This document shows, one piece after another, positions 52,046 through 61,613 of a stretch of 64,000 nt of DNA. Origin of the DNA: Priestia megaterium (GTDB lineage Bacteria; Bacillota; Bacilli; Bacillales; Bacillaceae_H); assembly GCA_008180335.1 (NCBI GenBank), contig VTEF01000006.1, positions 62,253 to 126,252 on the forward strand, in the 5' to 3' direction. Made by a program: the position numbers and the translations under genes. The first letter of the stretch is position 1; each line of letters starts with the position of its first letter. The notes beneath the pieces are model-generated. The model had not been told where the DNA came from. It did no database searches and was given only the letters and a program-made list of their open reading frames with translations.

Positions 52046-53922
52046 TGAGCTGGTTACTAAATCTGTATGAAACATATGAAGCAAATTCAGATTGTGTTGG
52101 AGAGATTAAAAAGAAATATAATGGTCAAGAATATACACTATTGCCTATTTCTCATACCACTCAAACTGCTCATATAGAAGTGGAAATAACGGAAGACGGG
52201 GAATTTCATTCAGCTACAATCATTAAAGGTGATGCTAGCACATTAATTCCATGTACAGAAGAATCAGCAAGTCGAGCTGGAACCAAGATAGCCCCTTATC
52301 CGCTTCATGATAAATTGATCTATGTAGCTGGTGATTTTGTTGCCTATGGTGGCAAAATAAATAAAGAAGAACCATTTTCTTATTATATAAAACAGCTGGA
52401 AGAATGGGTCAATTCTTCATATGGAATTGAAAAAGCAAAGACTATTTATAACTATTTGAATAAGAAACAATTAATAAAGGATTTAGTAGAAGCAAAAATA
52501 TTATGTTTAGATGCTAATGGGCAATTAATAGATAAATGGGATAAGAAATATGAAGGTTTGTACGAAGATAAACCATCAATCTTTTCTGTAGTTGCGGGTG
52601 ATCAAACCAGTGCTTTTATCAGATTTAATGTTTATTCGCCAAATAAGATTTTGAAAAAAGTGTGGAAAGACCCTGAAATGTTCGAATCTTTTGTTAACTA
52701 TTACAATGGATTATTAGGTGATCAAGACATTTGTTATGTAACAGGAGAAAAGTTACCAAGTACAGAAAAGCATGCGAATAAAATTAGAAATGCTGGAGAT
52801 AAAGCCAAGTTAATCTCAGCAAATGATACTAGTGGCTTTACATTTAGAGGTCGGTTTAGTAAAAGTAACGAAGTTGCAAGCATTAGTTACGAAGTGTCCC
52901 AAAAAGCACATAATGCCTTAAAGTGGCTTATTAATCATCAAGGGAAAATCATTGATCAACGTGTTTTTCTTGTATGGGAAAATAATAATTTAGATACACC
53001 TAATCCTTTAGATGATTCTTTTTCAATGAATTCGATGTCTGCCAAAAAAGAAGCGTTTACGAATAAAGAGTTTGCTAAGGAAGTTGCTAAGGCTTTGGAT
53101 GGCTATAAGAATAAGTTATCACTTCAATCGGATGTTAATATTTTAATTCTGGATTCCGCTACAACAGGCCGATTGTCGGTTTTGTACTACCGTAATATCA
53201 ATAAAGAATTTTATTTAGATCGCCTTAAAAAGTGGTATTCAACTTGTGTATGGATTCATCGTTACCATAAAGATGAAAACAATCAATACAGTGAAGTTTT
53301 TGGAGCACCATCACCAAAAGATATAGCCCTTGCAGCGTATGGTTCAAAAGCAAGCGACAAAATAGTTAAAGGATTGGTTGAACGCATACTACCTTGTATT
53401 ATTGATGATAGAAAAATTCCTTTAGATATTGTCAAAAGCTCCTTTCAACGTGCTTCAAATCCTATTTCAATGGAAAAATGGGAATGGGAAAAAACACTCA
53501 GTGTTACATGTGCATTAATAAATAAACAGGAGGGGTACGATGTGGCATTAGATAGAGAGAACGTAAATCGTGATTATTTGTTCGGACGCTTGTTAGCAAT
53601 TGCCGATGTTCTAGAAAGGCGGGCGTTAGGTTCCGATGAAACACGAGCAACCAATGCGATTCGTTATATGAATTCATTTTCTAAACATCCTGCAAGAACG
53701 TGGAAAACTATTCAGGACAGTTTACAACCTTATCAAGCAAGGCTTGGCACAAAAGCGTTATATTTATCGAAATTAATTGATGAGGTGGCTTCCAAAATTA
53801 ATTTTAATGACTTTAACAATAAACCATTGTCTGGTAAGTATTTATTAGGGTTTTATAGTCAGCGTTATGAATTATATCAGAAGAAAGATAAAAGTGATGC
53901 TCAAGAGGAAATTACTATCTAA
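52045..53922 (+). CDS. cas8c: Cascade large subunit Cas8c (Csd1)
   Basis: Large subunit of the type I-C effector complex; it recognises the PAM and, through an internal start in its C-terminal part in other I-C systems, can also give the small subunit Cas11. The 625 residues show the Csd1 pattern: EYTLLPISHTTQTAHIEVEI near 26, SFMNSMSAKKEAF-like block (SFSMNSMSAKKEAF) near 327, NINKEFYLDRLKKWYSTCVW near 389, and LFGRLLAIADVLERRAL near 512. For the internal Cas11 start, an in-frame ATG near 53470 (SMEKWEWEKTL) is a candidate but lacks a strong ribosome binding site. Overlaps cas5c by 1 base. Confidence 0.93.
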   Translation: MSWLLNLYETYEANSDCVGEIKKKYNGQEYTLLPISHTTQTAHIEVEITEDGEFHSATIIKGDASTLIPCTEESASRAGTKIAPYPLHDKLIYVAGDFVAYGGKINKEEPFSYYIKQLEEWVNSSYGIEKAKTIYNYLNKKQLIKDLVEAKILCLDANGQLIDKWDKKYEGLYEDKPSIFSVVAGDQTSAFIRFNVYSPNKILKKVWKDPEMFESFVNYYNGLLGDQDICYVTGEKLPSTEKHANKIRNAGDKAKLISANDTSGFTFRGRFSKSNEVASISYEVSQKAHNALKWLINHQGKIIDQRVFLVWENNNLDTPNPLDDSFSMNSMSAKKEAFTNKEFAKEVAKALDGYKNKLSLQSDVNILILDSATTGRLSVLYYRNINKEFYLDRLKKWYSTCVWIHRYHKDENNQYSEVFGAPSPKDIALAAYGSKASDKIVKGLVERILPCIIDDRKIPLDIVKSSFQRASNPISMEKWEWEKTLSVTCALINKQEGYDVALDRENVNRDYLFGRLLAIADVLERRALGSDETRATNAIRYMNSFSKHPARTWKTIQDSLQPYQARLGTKALYLSKLIDEVASKINFNDFNNKPLSGKYLLGFYSQRYELYQKKDKSDAQEEITI

Positions 53923-53937
53923 AAAGGAGAAATGAAA

Positions 53938-54795
53938 ATGACAATCTTAGACCATAAAATTGATTTCGCTGTTGTATTATCCGTAACAAAGGCTAATCCT
54001 AATGGTGATCCATTGAATGGAAATCGCCCGAGACAAAATTATGATGGTTATGGTGAAATTTCTGACGTAGCGATTAAAAGAAAAATTAGAAATCGCCTTC
54101 AAGACATGAATGAATCTATTTTTGTTCAATCCAACGATAGACATGTAGACGAATTTAAAAGTTTAAGAGAAAGAGCTGAGGCTAATCAAGAATTAGGTAA
54201 GATGTTTAAATCTAAAGAAATTTCAAATGATGAATTTGCAAAGATTGCGTGTAATGAGTGGATTGATGTGAGAAGTTTTGGTCAAGTTTTTGCATTCAAA
54301 GGGACTAAGAGTGGTGTTTCTGTTGGAGTAAGAGGACCGGTATCGATTCATACTGCAACTAGCATTGACCCGATTGACATTACCAGCATGCAAATTACCA
54401 AAAGTGTTAACTCTGAGCCTGGAAAAGATAAAGGTTCGGATACAATGGGAATGAAACACCGTGTAGACTTTGGTGTTTATATTTTTTACGGTAGCATCAA
54501 CACGCAGTTAGCAGAAAAAACAGGATTCACAAAAGAGGATGCAGATAAAATTAAACAAGCACTTGTCACATTATTTGAAAATGATGCATCAGCTGCTCGA
54601 CCTGATGGAAGTATGGAAGTGAATAAAGTTTTTTGGTGGGAACACAATTCAAAACTAGGTCAATATTCTTCAGCCAAAGTACATCGATTATTGGATATTC
54701 GATCTCAAGTAGAAGAACCAAAATCGTTTGATGATTATTCTATTATTGTAAACGAATTAGAAGGTTTGAAGGTAGAAGAAATTGATGGGAAATAA
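53938..54795 (+). CDS. cas7c: Cascade backbone Cas7c (Csd2)
   Basis: Forms the helical backbone along the crRNA spacer. The product is about 285 residues from MTILDHKIDFAVVLSVTKAN; ATG 53938 is preferred because AAAAGGAG lies 8 bases away, while ATG 53932 is only 2-3 bases from it. Family blocks: ANPNGDPLNGNRPRQNYDGYGEIS near 20, VAIKRKIRNRLQD near 44, DVRSFGQVFAF near 104, and GVRGPVSIHTATSIDPIDI near 126. The 3' end overlaps the cas4 start by 11 bases. Confidence 0.95.
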   Translation: MTILDHKIDFAVVLSVTKANPNGDPLNGNRPRQNYDGYGEISDVAIKRKIRNRLQDMNESIFVQSNDRHVDEFKSLRERAEANQELGKMFKSKEISNDEFAKIACNEWIDVRSFGQVFAFKGTKSGVSVGVRGPVSIHTATSIDPIDITSMQITKSVNSEPGKDKGSDTMGMKHRVDFGVYIFYGSINTQLAEKTGFTKEDADKIKQALVTLFENDASAARPDGSMEVNKVFWWEHNSKLGQYSSAKVHRLLDIRSQVEEPKSFDDYSIIVNELEGLKVEEIDGK

Positions 54796-55444
54796 TGATG
54801 AAGATACTTATTTAATGTTATCTGGTATCCAGCACTTTCAATTTTGCAAACGGCAATGGGCGCTCATCCATATTGAACAGCAATGGGAAGAAAATGTTAG
54901 AACGATTGAAGGGCAACATCTTCATCGAAAGGCGGACAAGCCATTTGTTAGAGAAAAACGTGGTACTAAACTGATTGTACGTGCAATGCCTGTAAAATCA
55001 AACGAACTAAAAATTACAGGTGTTTGTGATGTAGTAGAGTTTATTCAAGATAATCATGGTGTTGAGATAAACGGCCTGAAGGATAAATACAGTGCTTATC
55101 CTATAGAATACAAACGTGGAAAACCAAAAGTGGACGACTCGGATATATTACAATTAACGGCACAAGCCATTTGTTTAGAGGAGATGTTACTTTGTGAAAT
55201 AAATACAGGTTACATATTTTATAATGAAATAAAGCATAGAATCGAAGTGCCATTAACACTAGAACAAAAAAATAAAGTTAGATTAATAGTTACAGAAATG
55301 CAAGCTTATTATAAGCGCAGACATACTCCTAAGGTGAAAACAGGTGCTTTTTGCAACAGCTGTTCCCTTCAAAATATATGTTTACCTAAATTAATGAATA
55401 AACGATCGGTAAAAAGTTATATTGAAGGGAAGATAAATGAATGA
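54785..55444 (+). CDS. cas4: Adaptation nuclease Cas4 (type I-C)
   Basis: RecB-like nuclease with an iron-sulfur cluster that trims prespacers and checks the PAM together with Cas1-Cas2. The 219 residues include the first cluster Cys in HFQFCKRQWALIHIE near 20 and the nuclease motifs GVCDVVEF near 82 and YPIEYKRGKPK near 106. The QLTAQAICLEEML motif follows near 123, and the C-terminal cluster Cys group is CNSCSLQNICLP near 191. ATG 54785 is used; TTG 54782 is in the same frame. The stop overlaps the cas1 start (ATGA). Confidence 0.93.
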   Translation: MGNNDEDTYLMLSGIQHFQFCKRQWALIHIEQQWEENVRTIEGQHLHRKADKPFVREKRGTKLIVRAMPVKSNELKITGVCDVVEFIQDNHGVEINGLKDKYSAYPIEYKRGKPKVDDSDILQLTAQAICLEEMLLCEINTGYIFYNEIKHRIEVPLTLEQKNKVRLIVTEMQAYYKRRHTPKVKTGAFCNSCSLQNICLPKLMNKRSVKSYIEGKINE

Positions 55445-56472
55445 AGAAATTGCTTAATACGTTATTTGTTACTCAAACAGATGTGTATTTGTCCTTAGAC
55501 GGAGACAACGTTGTTATTCTGAAGGAACAGGAAAAACTAGGAAGATTACCACTTCATAACTTAGAATCAATTGTATCCTTTGGATATACTGGTGCAAGTC
55601 CAGCTCTTATGGGATATTGTGCAGAAAGAAATATTTCATTAGTGTTTTTAACGATGCATGGACGCTTTCTTGCACGATTAAGTGGAAAAAGCAAAGGTAA
55701 CGTAATTTTAAGAAAGAAACAATATCGTGTCTCAGATGATGAAATGATGTCAGCAAAAATTGCTAGGAATTTTATTATTGGTAAGATTTATAATAATAAG
55801 TGGATAGTAGAAAGAATGACGAGAGATTATCCATTGCGAGTAGATGTAGCTCAATTTAAAGAGATGTCTCAACATTTATCATCTATTATTCTTGAAGTAA
55901 GGGAATGTGAAGATTTAGAAAGATTAAGAGGTTTAGAAGGGCAAGCTGCATTAAGCTACAATAAATTGTTTAATCAAATGATATTACAACAAAAAGAAGA
56001 TTTTTATTTTCAGTCTCGTTCGCGAAGACCTCCGTTAGATAACGTAAATGCAATGTTGTCATTTACGTATACATTATTAGCCAACGATATGGCATCAGCA
56101 ATAGAAGGTGTAGGATTAGATGCATATGTTGGTTTCTTACATCGTGATCGGCCAGGAAGAGTGTCTTTAGCTTTAGATGTTATGGAAGAATTGAGAGGAG
56201 TATATGCGGATAAGTTTGTCCTGTCATTGATTAACAAGAAGGTTGTCAGTAAAGAAGATTTTCTAAAAAAGGAAAATGGAGCAGTAATCATGACAGATGA
56301 AGCTAGGAAGAAATTTTTAGCTGCTTGGCAAAAGAAAAAGCAAGACAAGATAACACATCCATACTTAGGTGAAAAAATACCTTGGGGCTTAGTGCCACAT
56401 GCACAAGCTTTATTACTGGCTCGTTATTTACGTAATGACATTGATGAGTACCCACCATTTTTATGGAAGTAG
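55441..56472 (+). CDS. cas1: CRISPR integrase Cas1 (type I-C)
   Basis: Metal-dependent integrase that inserts new spacers at the leader end. The 343 residues have the beta-rich N-terminal domain (TQTDVYLSLDGDNVVIL) and the helical catalytic domain: GLEGQAALSYNKLF near 164 (catalytic Glu) and VGFLHRDRPGRVSLALDVMEELR near 230 (catalytic His and Asp). Complete and apparently intact. It overlaps cas4 by 4 bases and is followed after 10 bases by cas2. Confidence 0.96.
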   Translation: MKKLLNTLFVTQTDVYLSLDGDNVVILKEQEKLGRLPLHNLESIVSFGYTGASPALMGYCAERNISLVFLTMHGRFLARLSGKSKGNVILRKKQYRVSDDEMMSAKIARNFIIGKIYNNKWIVERMTRDYPLRVDVAQFKEMSQHLSSIILEVRECEDLERLRGLEGQAALSYNKLFNQMILQQKEDFYFQSRSRRPPLDNVNAMLSFTYTLLANDMASAIEGVGLDAYVGFLHRDRPGRVSLALDVMEELRGVYADKFVLSLINKKVVSKEDFLKKENGAVIMTDEARKKFLAAWQKKKQDKITHPYLGEKIPWGLVPHAQALLLARYLRNDIDEYPPFLWK

Positions 56473-56482
56473 GTGTAAATAT

Positions 56483-56773
56483 TTGTTAGTAATAATTACG
56501 TATGATGTAAGTACTGTTAGCAGTGCAGGACAAAAAAGATTACGGAAAGTTTCAAAAGTTTGTCAGAATTATGGTCAACGAGTTCAAAATTCAGTATTTG
56601 AATGTGTTGTAGATGCGACTCAATTCACTGCTTTAAAAATAGAACTAGCAAATATTATTGATGAGAGTCAGGATAGTCTTAGGTTTTATCAGTTAGGTAA
56701 CAATTATAAGAACAAGGTTGAACATATTGGCTTGAAAGAATCAATTGATGTAGAAGGTCCTTTAATTTTTTAG
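56483..56773 (+). CDS. cas2: Cas2 (type I-C)
   Basis: Small ferredoxin-like dimer that bridges two Cas1 dimers in the spacer-integration complex. The true start is TTG 56483 (MLVIITYDVSTVSSAGQKRL), giving 96 residues, the normal size for this subtype; the longer frame upstream overlaps cas1 and is not coding. The conserved Asp is in ITYDVST near residue 8, and QNSVFECVVD near 38 is typical. TAGGTG precedes the start. Last gene before the array. Confidence 0.94.
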   Translation: MLVIITYDVSTVSSAGQKRLRKVSKVCQNYGQRVQNSVFECVVDATQFTALKIELANIIDESQDSLRFYQLGNNYKNKVEHIGLKESIDVEGPLIF

Positions 56774-56939
56774 TGCGAATGTATAGCTAACATTAAATTC
56801 TATATAGGTTCGCACCTAAATATTTAGATTCCAATACCAAATTATGTATTTTTTATACTTAGCTCTTTATTTTATAAAGAGAATAATGAGCTTTTAATCG
56901 AATTATGTATTTTTTTGCTATTTTGATTAAAAAATCGCT
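56774..56939 (+). promoter_or_regulatory. CRISPR leader
   Basis: 166 bp, strongly AT-rich, between cas2 and the first repeat. It begins with a hairpin (GTGCGAA / TTCGCAC around TATAG / CTATA), then carries two direct copies of AATTATGTATTTTTT (56840 and 56901, 61 bp apart) flanking a hairpin CTCTTTAT / ATAAAGAG (about 56863-56881). The last bases before the first repeat are TTAAAAAATCGCT. Confidence 0.85.
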
Positions 56940-59493
56940 GTCGCATCCTACATGGATGCGTGGATTGAAATTTTGACTTTATCCCAATTCGCAATGATTA
57001 AGACAAGTCGCATCCTACATGGATGCGTGGATTGAAATAAGCCAACGTTTTGGATTAATTTCTAAATCGCATGTCGCATCCTACATGGATGCGTGGATTG
57101 AAATATTTACATAATCAAGTACGCCGTCACACGTACCTAGTCGCATCCTACATGGATGCGTGGATTGAAATAAAGAAATGAAAGATGCTATTAAAGCACG
57201 GAAAGCGTCGCATCCTACATGGATGCGTGGATTGAAATAAAAAGCAGAAGAGAGAATCGAAAAATTCCAATCAGTCGCATCCTACATGGATGCGTGGATT
57301 GAAATAACGTACTATGCAAATCTCGAATGTGCTGAACAGGTCGCATCCTACATGGATGCGTGGATTGAAATATGTTATCCAAGACGAAGAGGAAAAAAAG
57401 GAGGAGTCGCATCCTACATGGATGCGTGGATTGAAATATAACCCTATCCTAGGGCTAGGTTTATCTACAACGTCGCATCCTACATGGATGCGTGGATTGA
57501 AATCTACTAGATATAAGGCATTCGCTTTGAAGATTGTAGTCGCATCCTACATGGATGCGTGGATTGAAATCCCACCTTTTCAAAGTATCTACATAGTAGA
57601 TAGTGTCGCATCCTACATGGATGCGTGGATTGAAATTTTATCACTAGACAAAGAAGAGAAATATTATGTTGTCGCATCCTACATGGATGCGTGGATTGAA
57701 ATTGATAAACCATTTCCTACACAGCCAGGATCTACACGTCGCATCCTACATGGATGCGTGGATTGAAATATTTGCATCCTTATACGTATTGATATCCGCG
57801 ACTGTCGCATCCTACATGGATGCGTGGATTGAAATTTTGACTTTGTTGTATGCATCATTCATTTTTTCAGTCGCATCCTACATGGATGCGTGGATTGAAA
57901 TATCGATTAAATAAAATGATTCTCTACTATCAAACAGTCGCATCCTACATGGATGCGTGGATTGAAATCGTCCGACGGTAAAGTAATTTATTTACCGAAC
58001 ACGTCGCATCCTACATGGATGCGTGGATTGAAATCAGCTGTAACCAGGCATCTCATTATGAGACTTAGTCGCATCCTACATGGATGCGTGGATTGAAATG
58101 CTTGTGCGCTTGTTTTGCGCTCTCTTCGACTCTAAGTCGCATCCTACATGGATGCGTGGATTGAAATTAATATACAAACCGTATCAAAGAAAAAAGTATG
58201 TGTCGCATCCTACATGGATGCGTGGATTGAAATCTGCTAATGCATCGCGAAATATTGCTTTTATTTTTGTCGCATCCTACATGGATGCGTGGATTGAAAT
58301 CGGTAAACTCAATCTCCATCGTCATGTCCCGAATAGTCGCATCCTACATGGATGCGTGGATTGAAATATGAACATCTACATGAACTTGCTGCAATATAGC
58401 AGTCGCATCCTACATGGATGCGTGGATTGAAATTTACAAGAGTTATCTGAACAATATCCAGAAGATTGTCGCATCCTACATGGATGCGTGGATTGAAATC
58501 TAAATTCCTACGATTAATGGATGTATCAAAAGCAGTCGCATCCTACATGGATGCGTGGATTGAAATGCAGAACTATCAAACAACGGTCTTGCCATTTGTA
58601 GTCGCATCCTACATGGATGCGTGGATTGAAATCTGACGAAATCCAAGGCATGTATAAATTTGAAAGGTCGCATCCTACATGGATGCGTGGATTGAAATCG
58701 ATATTAGCATCATTAATTGGCTTACTTAGTTCGTCGCATCCTACATGGATGCGTGGATTGAAATTTCATTGTTGGAGTCAATACAACGGAAAAAAAGAAG
58801 GTCGCATCCTACATGGATGCGTGGATTGAAATTCTATCTTTCATCTCAACATAGATAGCGTCCAGGTCGCATCCTACATGGATGCGTGGATTGAAATTGA
58901 TACATGGCGCGTGGCTTAGGTTCGCGAGGCAGTCGCATCCTACATGGATGCGTGGATTGAAATCACAATATTGTTATTGCAACCATCACATACAGATAGT
59001 CGCATCCTACATGGATGCGTGGATTGAAATCGACTTAAATCGGAGGGTAACGAACTATGGCGAAGTCGCATCCTACATGGATGCGTGGATTGAAATATTG
59101 AAAAAATGTTCAGAAAATAAAAGACGTACAGTCGCATCCTACATGGATGCGTGGATTGAAATCACATTCCAATAACTTAGCTAACAACGGTAAATGTCGC
59201 ATCCTACATGGATGCGTGGATTGAAATCGCCGTGACCCGTTGCCAACGGAATCACATGATCGGTCGCATCCTACATGGATGCGTGGATTGAAATTTAGTT
59301 GTTCTAATGGTAATTGCGCAAAAAATAGAGTCGCATCCTACATGGATGCGTGGATTGAAATCAACCGTCAAGACTATCGCCAGGAAAGCATTCTGGTCGC
59401 ATCCTACATGGATGCGTGGATTGAAATTTGAACTAAGAAAGTGAAATCTAATGGCATTGGAGTCGCATCCTACATGGATGCGTGGATTGAAAT
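56940..59493 (+). CRISPR. Type I-C CRISPR array, 39 perfect repeats and 38 spacers
   Basis: The repeat is 32 bp, beginning GTCGCATCC, middle TACAT, then GGATGCGTGG and ending ATTGAAAT. CGCATCC and GGATGCG form a 7-bp hairpin with loop TACAT, the substrate of Cas5c, and the ATTGAAA end is typical for I-C 5' handles. I counted 39 copies, all identical by eye, at 56940, 57007, 57073, 57140 and onward to 59462. The 38 spacers are 33-36 bp (mostly 34-35) and all different. Direction is rightward from the leader. A further 34-bp unit and a decayed repeat follow at 59494-59559. Confidence 0.98.
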
Positions 59494-59559
59494 CGTAGTA
59501 TCTGTAAATAATTCCTGTTGTATTAACGTCACATTCTACTTTGCCAATCATTTTAATTA
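59494..59559 (+). repeat. Oldest spacer and decayed terminal repeat of the array
   Basis: After the last perfect repeat a 34-base segment (59494-59527) is followed by GTCACATTCTACTTTG (59528-59543), which matches the first 16 bases of the repeat at 12 positions; the second half (59544-59559) no longer matches. The exact spacer-size distance makes chance unlikely. This is the trailer end. Confidence 0.75.
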
Positions 59560-59833
59560 TCTTCACAAAAAGTGTTATGTAATAAAATGGTGATTTGGTG
59601 AAGAAGAGAAACAGTGTGAACTCAATAGACTGAAGGTGTTCGGAAATTTCCTAATCACTGTGTTGTAGTTGAAGCATTGAAAAGCGAAAGAAGAGATGAA
59701 AAGAAGATTATTGAAGAAAAGATATCTATAACAGATTTCGAGAATAAAAATGACGTTTGGGAAGATTAAAAAGAATAATGCTCAAAATTAATTACATAAA
59801 TTATACAGTTCATACATTTACCAAACCAATAAA
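59560..59833. other. Array trailer region with a possible coding remnant
   Basis: A 46-codon stretch without stops (about 59629-59769) reads TEGVRKFPNHCVVVEALKSE, RRDEKKIIEEKISITDFENK and NDVWED before TAA, preceded by an in-frame TAG and without a start or ribosome binding site. It is protein-like in composition (charged, C-terminal-looking) and may be the tail of a lost gene. Family not recognised. Confidence 0.3.
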
Positions 59834-59869
59834 TTGACATCTAGGTCTGATAGAAGTTATTATAGACCT
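59834..59869 (+). promoter_or_regulatory. Promoter and inverted-repeat operator of the Rrf2 gene
   Basis: TTGACA, 18 bases, TATTAT form a sigma-A-type promoter. AGGTCT (59843-59848) and AGACCT (59864-59869) are perfect inverted half-sites placed over it, as expected for autorepression by an Rrf2-type protein. Confidence 0.65.
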
Positions 59870-59902
59870 GTAAAGTCTTTAATGGGAGGTGAATGCCTCT
59901 CC

Positions 59903-60314
59903 ATGAAGTATTCAAAAGCTACAAGCTATGCTTTTCATACGATGCTGTTTCTCGCAATGGCCAAACCAAATACTTTTGTTGGTGTACAGTCCTTAGCTGA
60001 GCAGCAGAAGGTCTCTCCTGCGTATTTGTCGAAAACATTAACAAAGCTTGTTAAAGAAGGCATGGTTATCTTCTCTTCAGGAGCCGATGGGGGATATTCC
60101 ATTATTGGATATCATTCATGCGATTGAAGGCAAGTCTTCTCTTTTTGAATGCGGCTTGAATCATGGAGTAGATTGTGTCACCAAAAAGGCGATGATCTCT
60201 GCAGAGGAAAAGATGGAAGAAGCATTAAGAAATCAAACGATAGCTGATCTTACAAAAAAATTTTGGTGGTTTAGTAGGCATCTAACATTTTTTTTGAAAA
60301 TATTATGGATATAA
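59903..60314 (+). pseudogene. Rrf2-family regulator gene with a frameshift
   Basis: The first frame reads MKYSKATSYAFHTMLFLAMA to VKEGMVIFSSGADGGYS, the full Rrf2 winged helix with its wing. It then falls into a wrong frame and stops at 60127. The next frame (+1) continues DIPLLDIIHAIEGKSSLFEC, GLNHGVDCVTKKAM and NQTIADLTKK. In intact relatives about eight residues join GGYS to the LLDIIHAIEG block, so a deletion whose length is not a multiple of three explains the break. Both Cys (FECG, VDCV) that can bind a cofactor are on the detached part. The protein is most likely non-functional. Confidence 0.82.
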
Positions 60315-60388
60315 AGAGTCTTTAAAATCTTTTTTTTGAGAATTTTACATTTTAATCGTTGAAAAATGACTAGGAGGAATGAATTCAT

Positions 60389-61294
60389 ATGGAATTATTT
60401 GATTGTGCAATCATAGGTGCAGGTTCAGCAGGGTTAAGTACGGGTTTGGTTTTAGGAAGAGCCCGGAGAAAAGTCGCAGTATTTGATAATGGAACAAACC
60501 GGAATCGAGTCACACAAAAGTCGCATGGGTTTCTTACACGTGATGGAATTAAGCCTGAAGAGTTTAGGAAGCTTGGCTTAGCTGAATTACGGAGCTATCC
60601 CTCTGTTCAGTACCATGAGGAAACGGTCACAAAAATAGTGAAACAATCAAATGGGCGCTTTATCGTTGAAACCTTACATCATAAACAGTATGAAGCAGAA
60701 AAAATCGTGCTTGCAACGGGCATTCAAGAACAATTTCCGCCAGTTCCAATGATAAAGCAGTATTATGGAAAAAGCCTTTTCAATTGTCCCTATTGCGATG
60801 GGTGGGAGTTAAAAGAGCAACCATTAATCGTTATTGCTGAAAATGAGGAGCATGCTTTGCATATGGGAAAGCTGATTCATAACTGGTCTGAAGATTTAGT
60901 AGTCGCAACGAACGGCCATGAAATGTCTTCTGCTACAATAGATCAATTCAAGAGAAAAAAAATCACTGTCATAACAGAAGCCATTACAAACTTGCAGGGT
61001 GAGAATGGCTATTTAAAAAAAGTAGTCTTTGATTCAGGTATTGAAATAGAAAGAACTGGAGGATTTGTTGTACCTTCTTTCACTCGTCCGAATCAATTTG
61101 CTGAACAGCTTGGTTGTGAAATACTCGAAAGCGGAGCCATTAAGGCAGATGAAGCAGGTCATACCTCACAGAAAAATGTTTATACTGCAGGAGAGGCAAC
61201 ACAAGCAGGTTCGTCCTCTCTGATTGTTGCGGCAGCAGAAGGAAATAGAGTCGCAGCATCTGTAAATCTTGATCTTACGAATGAAAGATTCTAA
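60389..61294 (+). CDS. Thioredoxin-reductase-like NAD(P)/FAD oxidoreductase
   Basis: Two-dinucleotide-binding flavoprotein of the thioredoxin reductase superfamily. The 301 residues have the FAD motif CAIIGAGSAGLSTGLVLGRA near residue 6, LATGIQEQFP near 108, and the redox Cys pair FNCPYCDGWELKEQP near 130. The NAD(P)-binding region is degenerate (PLIVIAENEEHALHMGKL instead of a clean GGGxxA), and the end has VYTAGEATQAGSSSLIVAAAEG. The partner protein is unknown; similar genes often sit beside Rrf2 regulators, as here. AGGAGGAATGAATTC precedes the ATG. It is probably co-transcribed with the broken Rrf2 gene. Confidence 0.87.
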   Translation: MELFDCAIIGAGSAGLSTGLVLGRARRKVAVFDNGTNRNRVTQKSHGFLTRDGIKPEEFRKLGLAELRSYPSVQYHEETVTKIVKQSNGRFIVETLHHKQYEAEKIVLATGIQEQFPPVPMIKQYYGKSLFNCPYCDGWELKEQPLIVIAENEEHALHMGKLIHNWSEDLVVATNGHEMSSATIDQFKRKKITVITEAITNLQGENGYLKKVVFDSGIEIERTGGFVVPSFTRPNQFAEQLGCEILESGAIKADEAGHTSQKNVYTAGEATQAGSSSLIVAAAEGNRVAASVNLDLTNERF

Positions 61295-61581
61295 TTAATT
61301 GACTATGCTCCATCCATTTCTTTGTGTTGAAACGGTATAAGAAATAAAGCTTCGATACCATTCAAAATCAACTATAAAAAATCTCCTTTACTTCTGAGAT
61401 AGAGGATTTCATTTTAGTAACTATCTTTTCGATAATCCTGCATACCCTAATGATACGAATACTTTTATCTATATGAAAGCATCACTTTCTTTTTATCTGA
61501 TGAAAAGAAAGTGATGGGAGACTTTTTTATGATGTCCTTTACTAAAAAGGCAATGATTGTGTATTAAATTGCATACTTATC

Positions 61582-61612
61582 AAATCCTCCCTAAAACGGA
61601 GGATTTTTTATT
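61582..61612 (+). terminator. Terminator upstream of the PaaX-type gene
   Basis: Stem AAATCCTCC / GGAGGATTT with loop CTAAAAC-like sequence, followed by six T residues. Confidence 0.8.
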
Positions 61613-61613
61613 A

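Noticed and set aside
52045-53922. A separate small-subunit (cas11) gene
   Set aside because: No independent gene is present; in I-C it arises from an internal start in cas8c, for which only a weak candidate near 53470 was seen.
56972-57869. Spacers 1 and 14 share the start TTTGACTTT
   Set aside because: Only nine bases are shared, and the rest differs; chance among 38 AT-rich spacers.
57215-59566. Many short open frames on both strands with repeated peptides such as SHPTWMRGLK, VASYMDAWIEI and FQSTHPCRMR
   Set aside because: They are translations of the CRISPR repeats; repeat plus spacer is often near 66 bp, a multiple of three, so frames stay open across several units.
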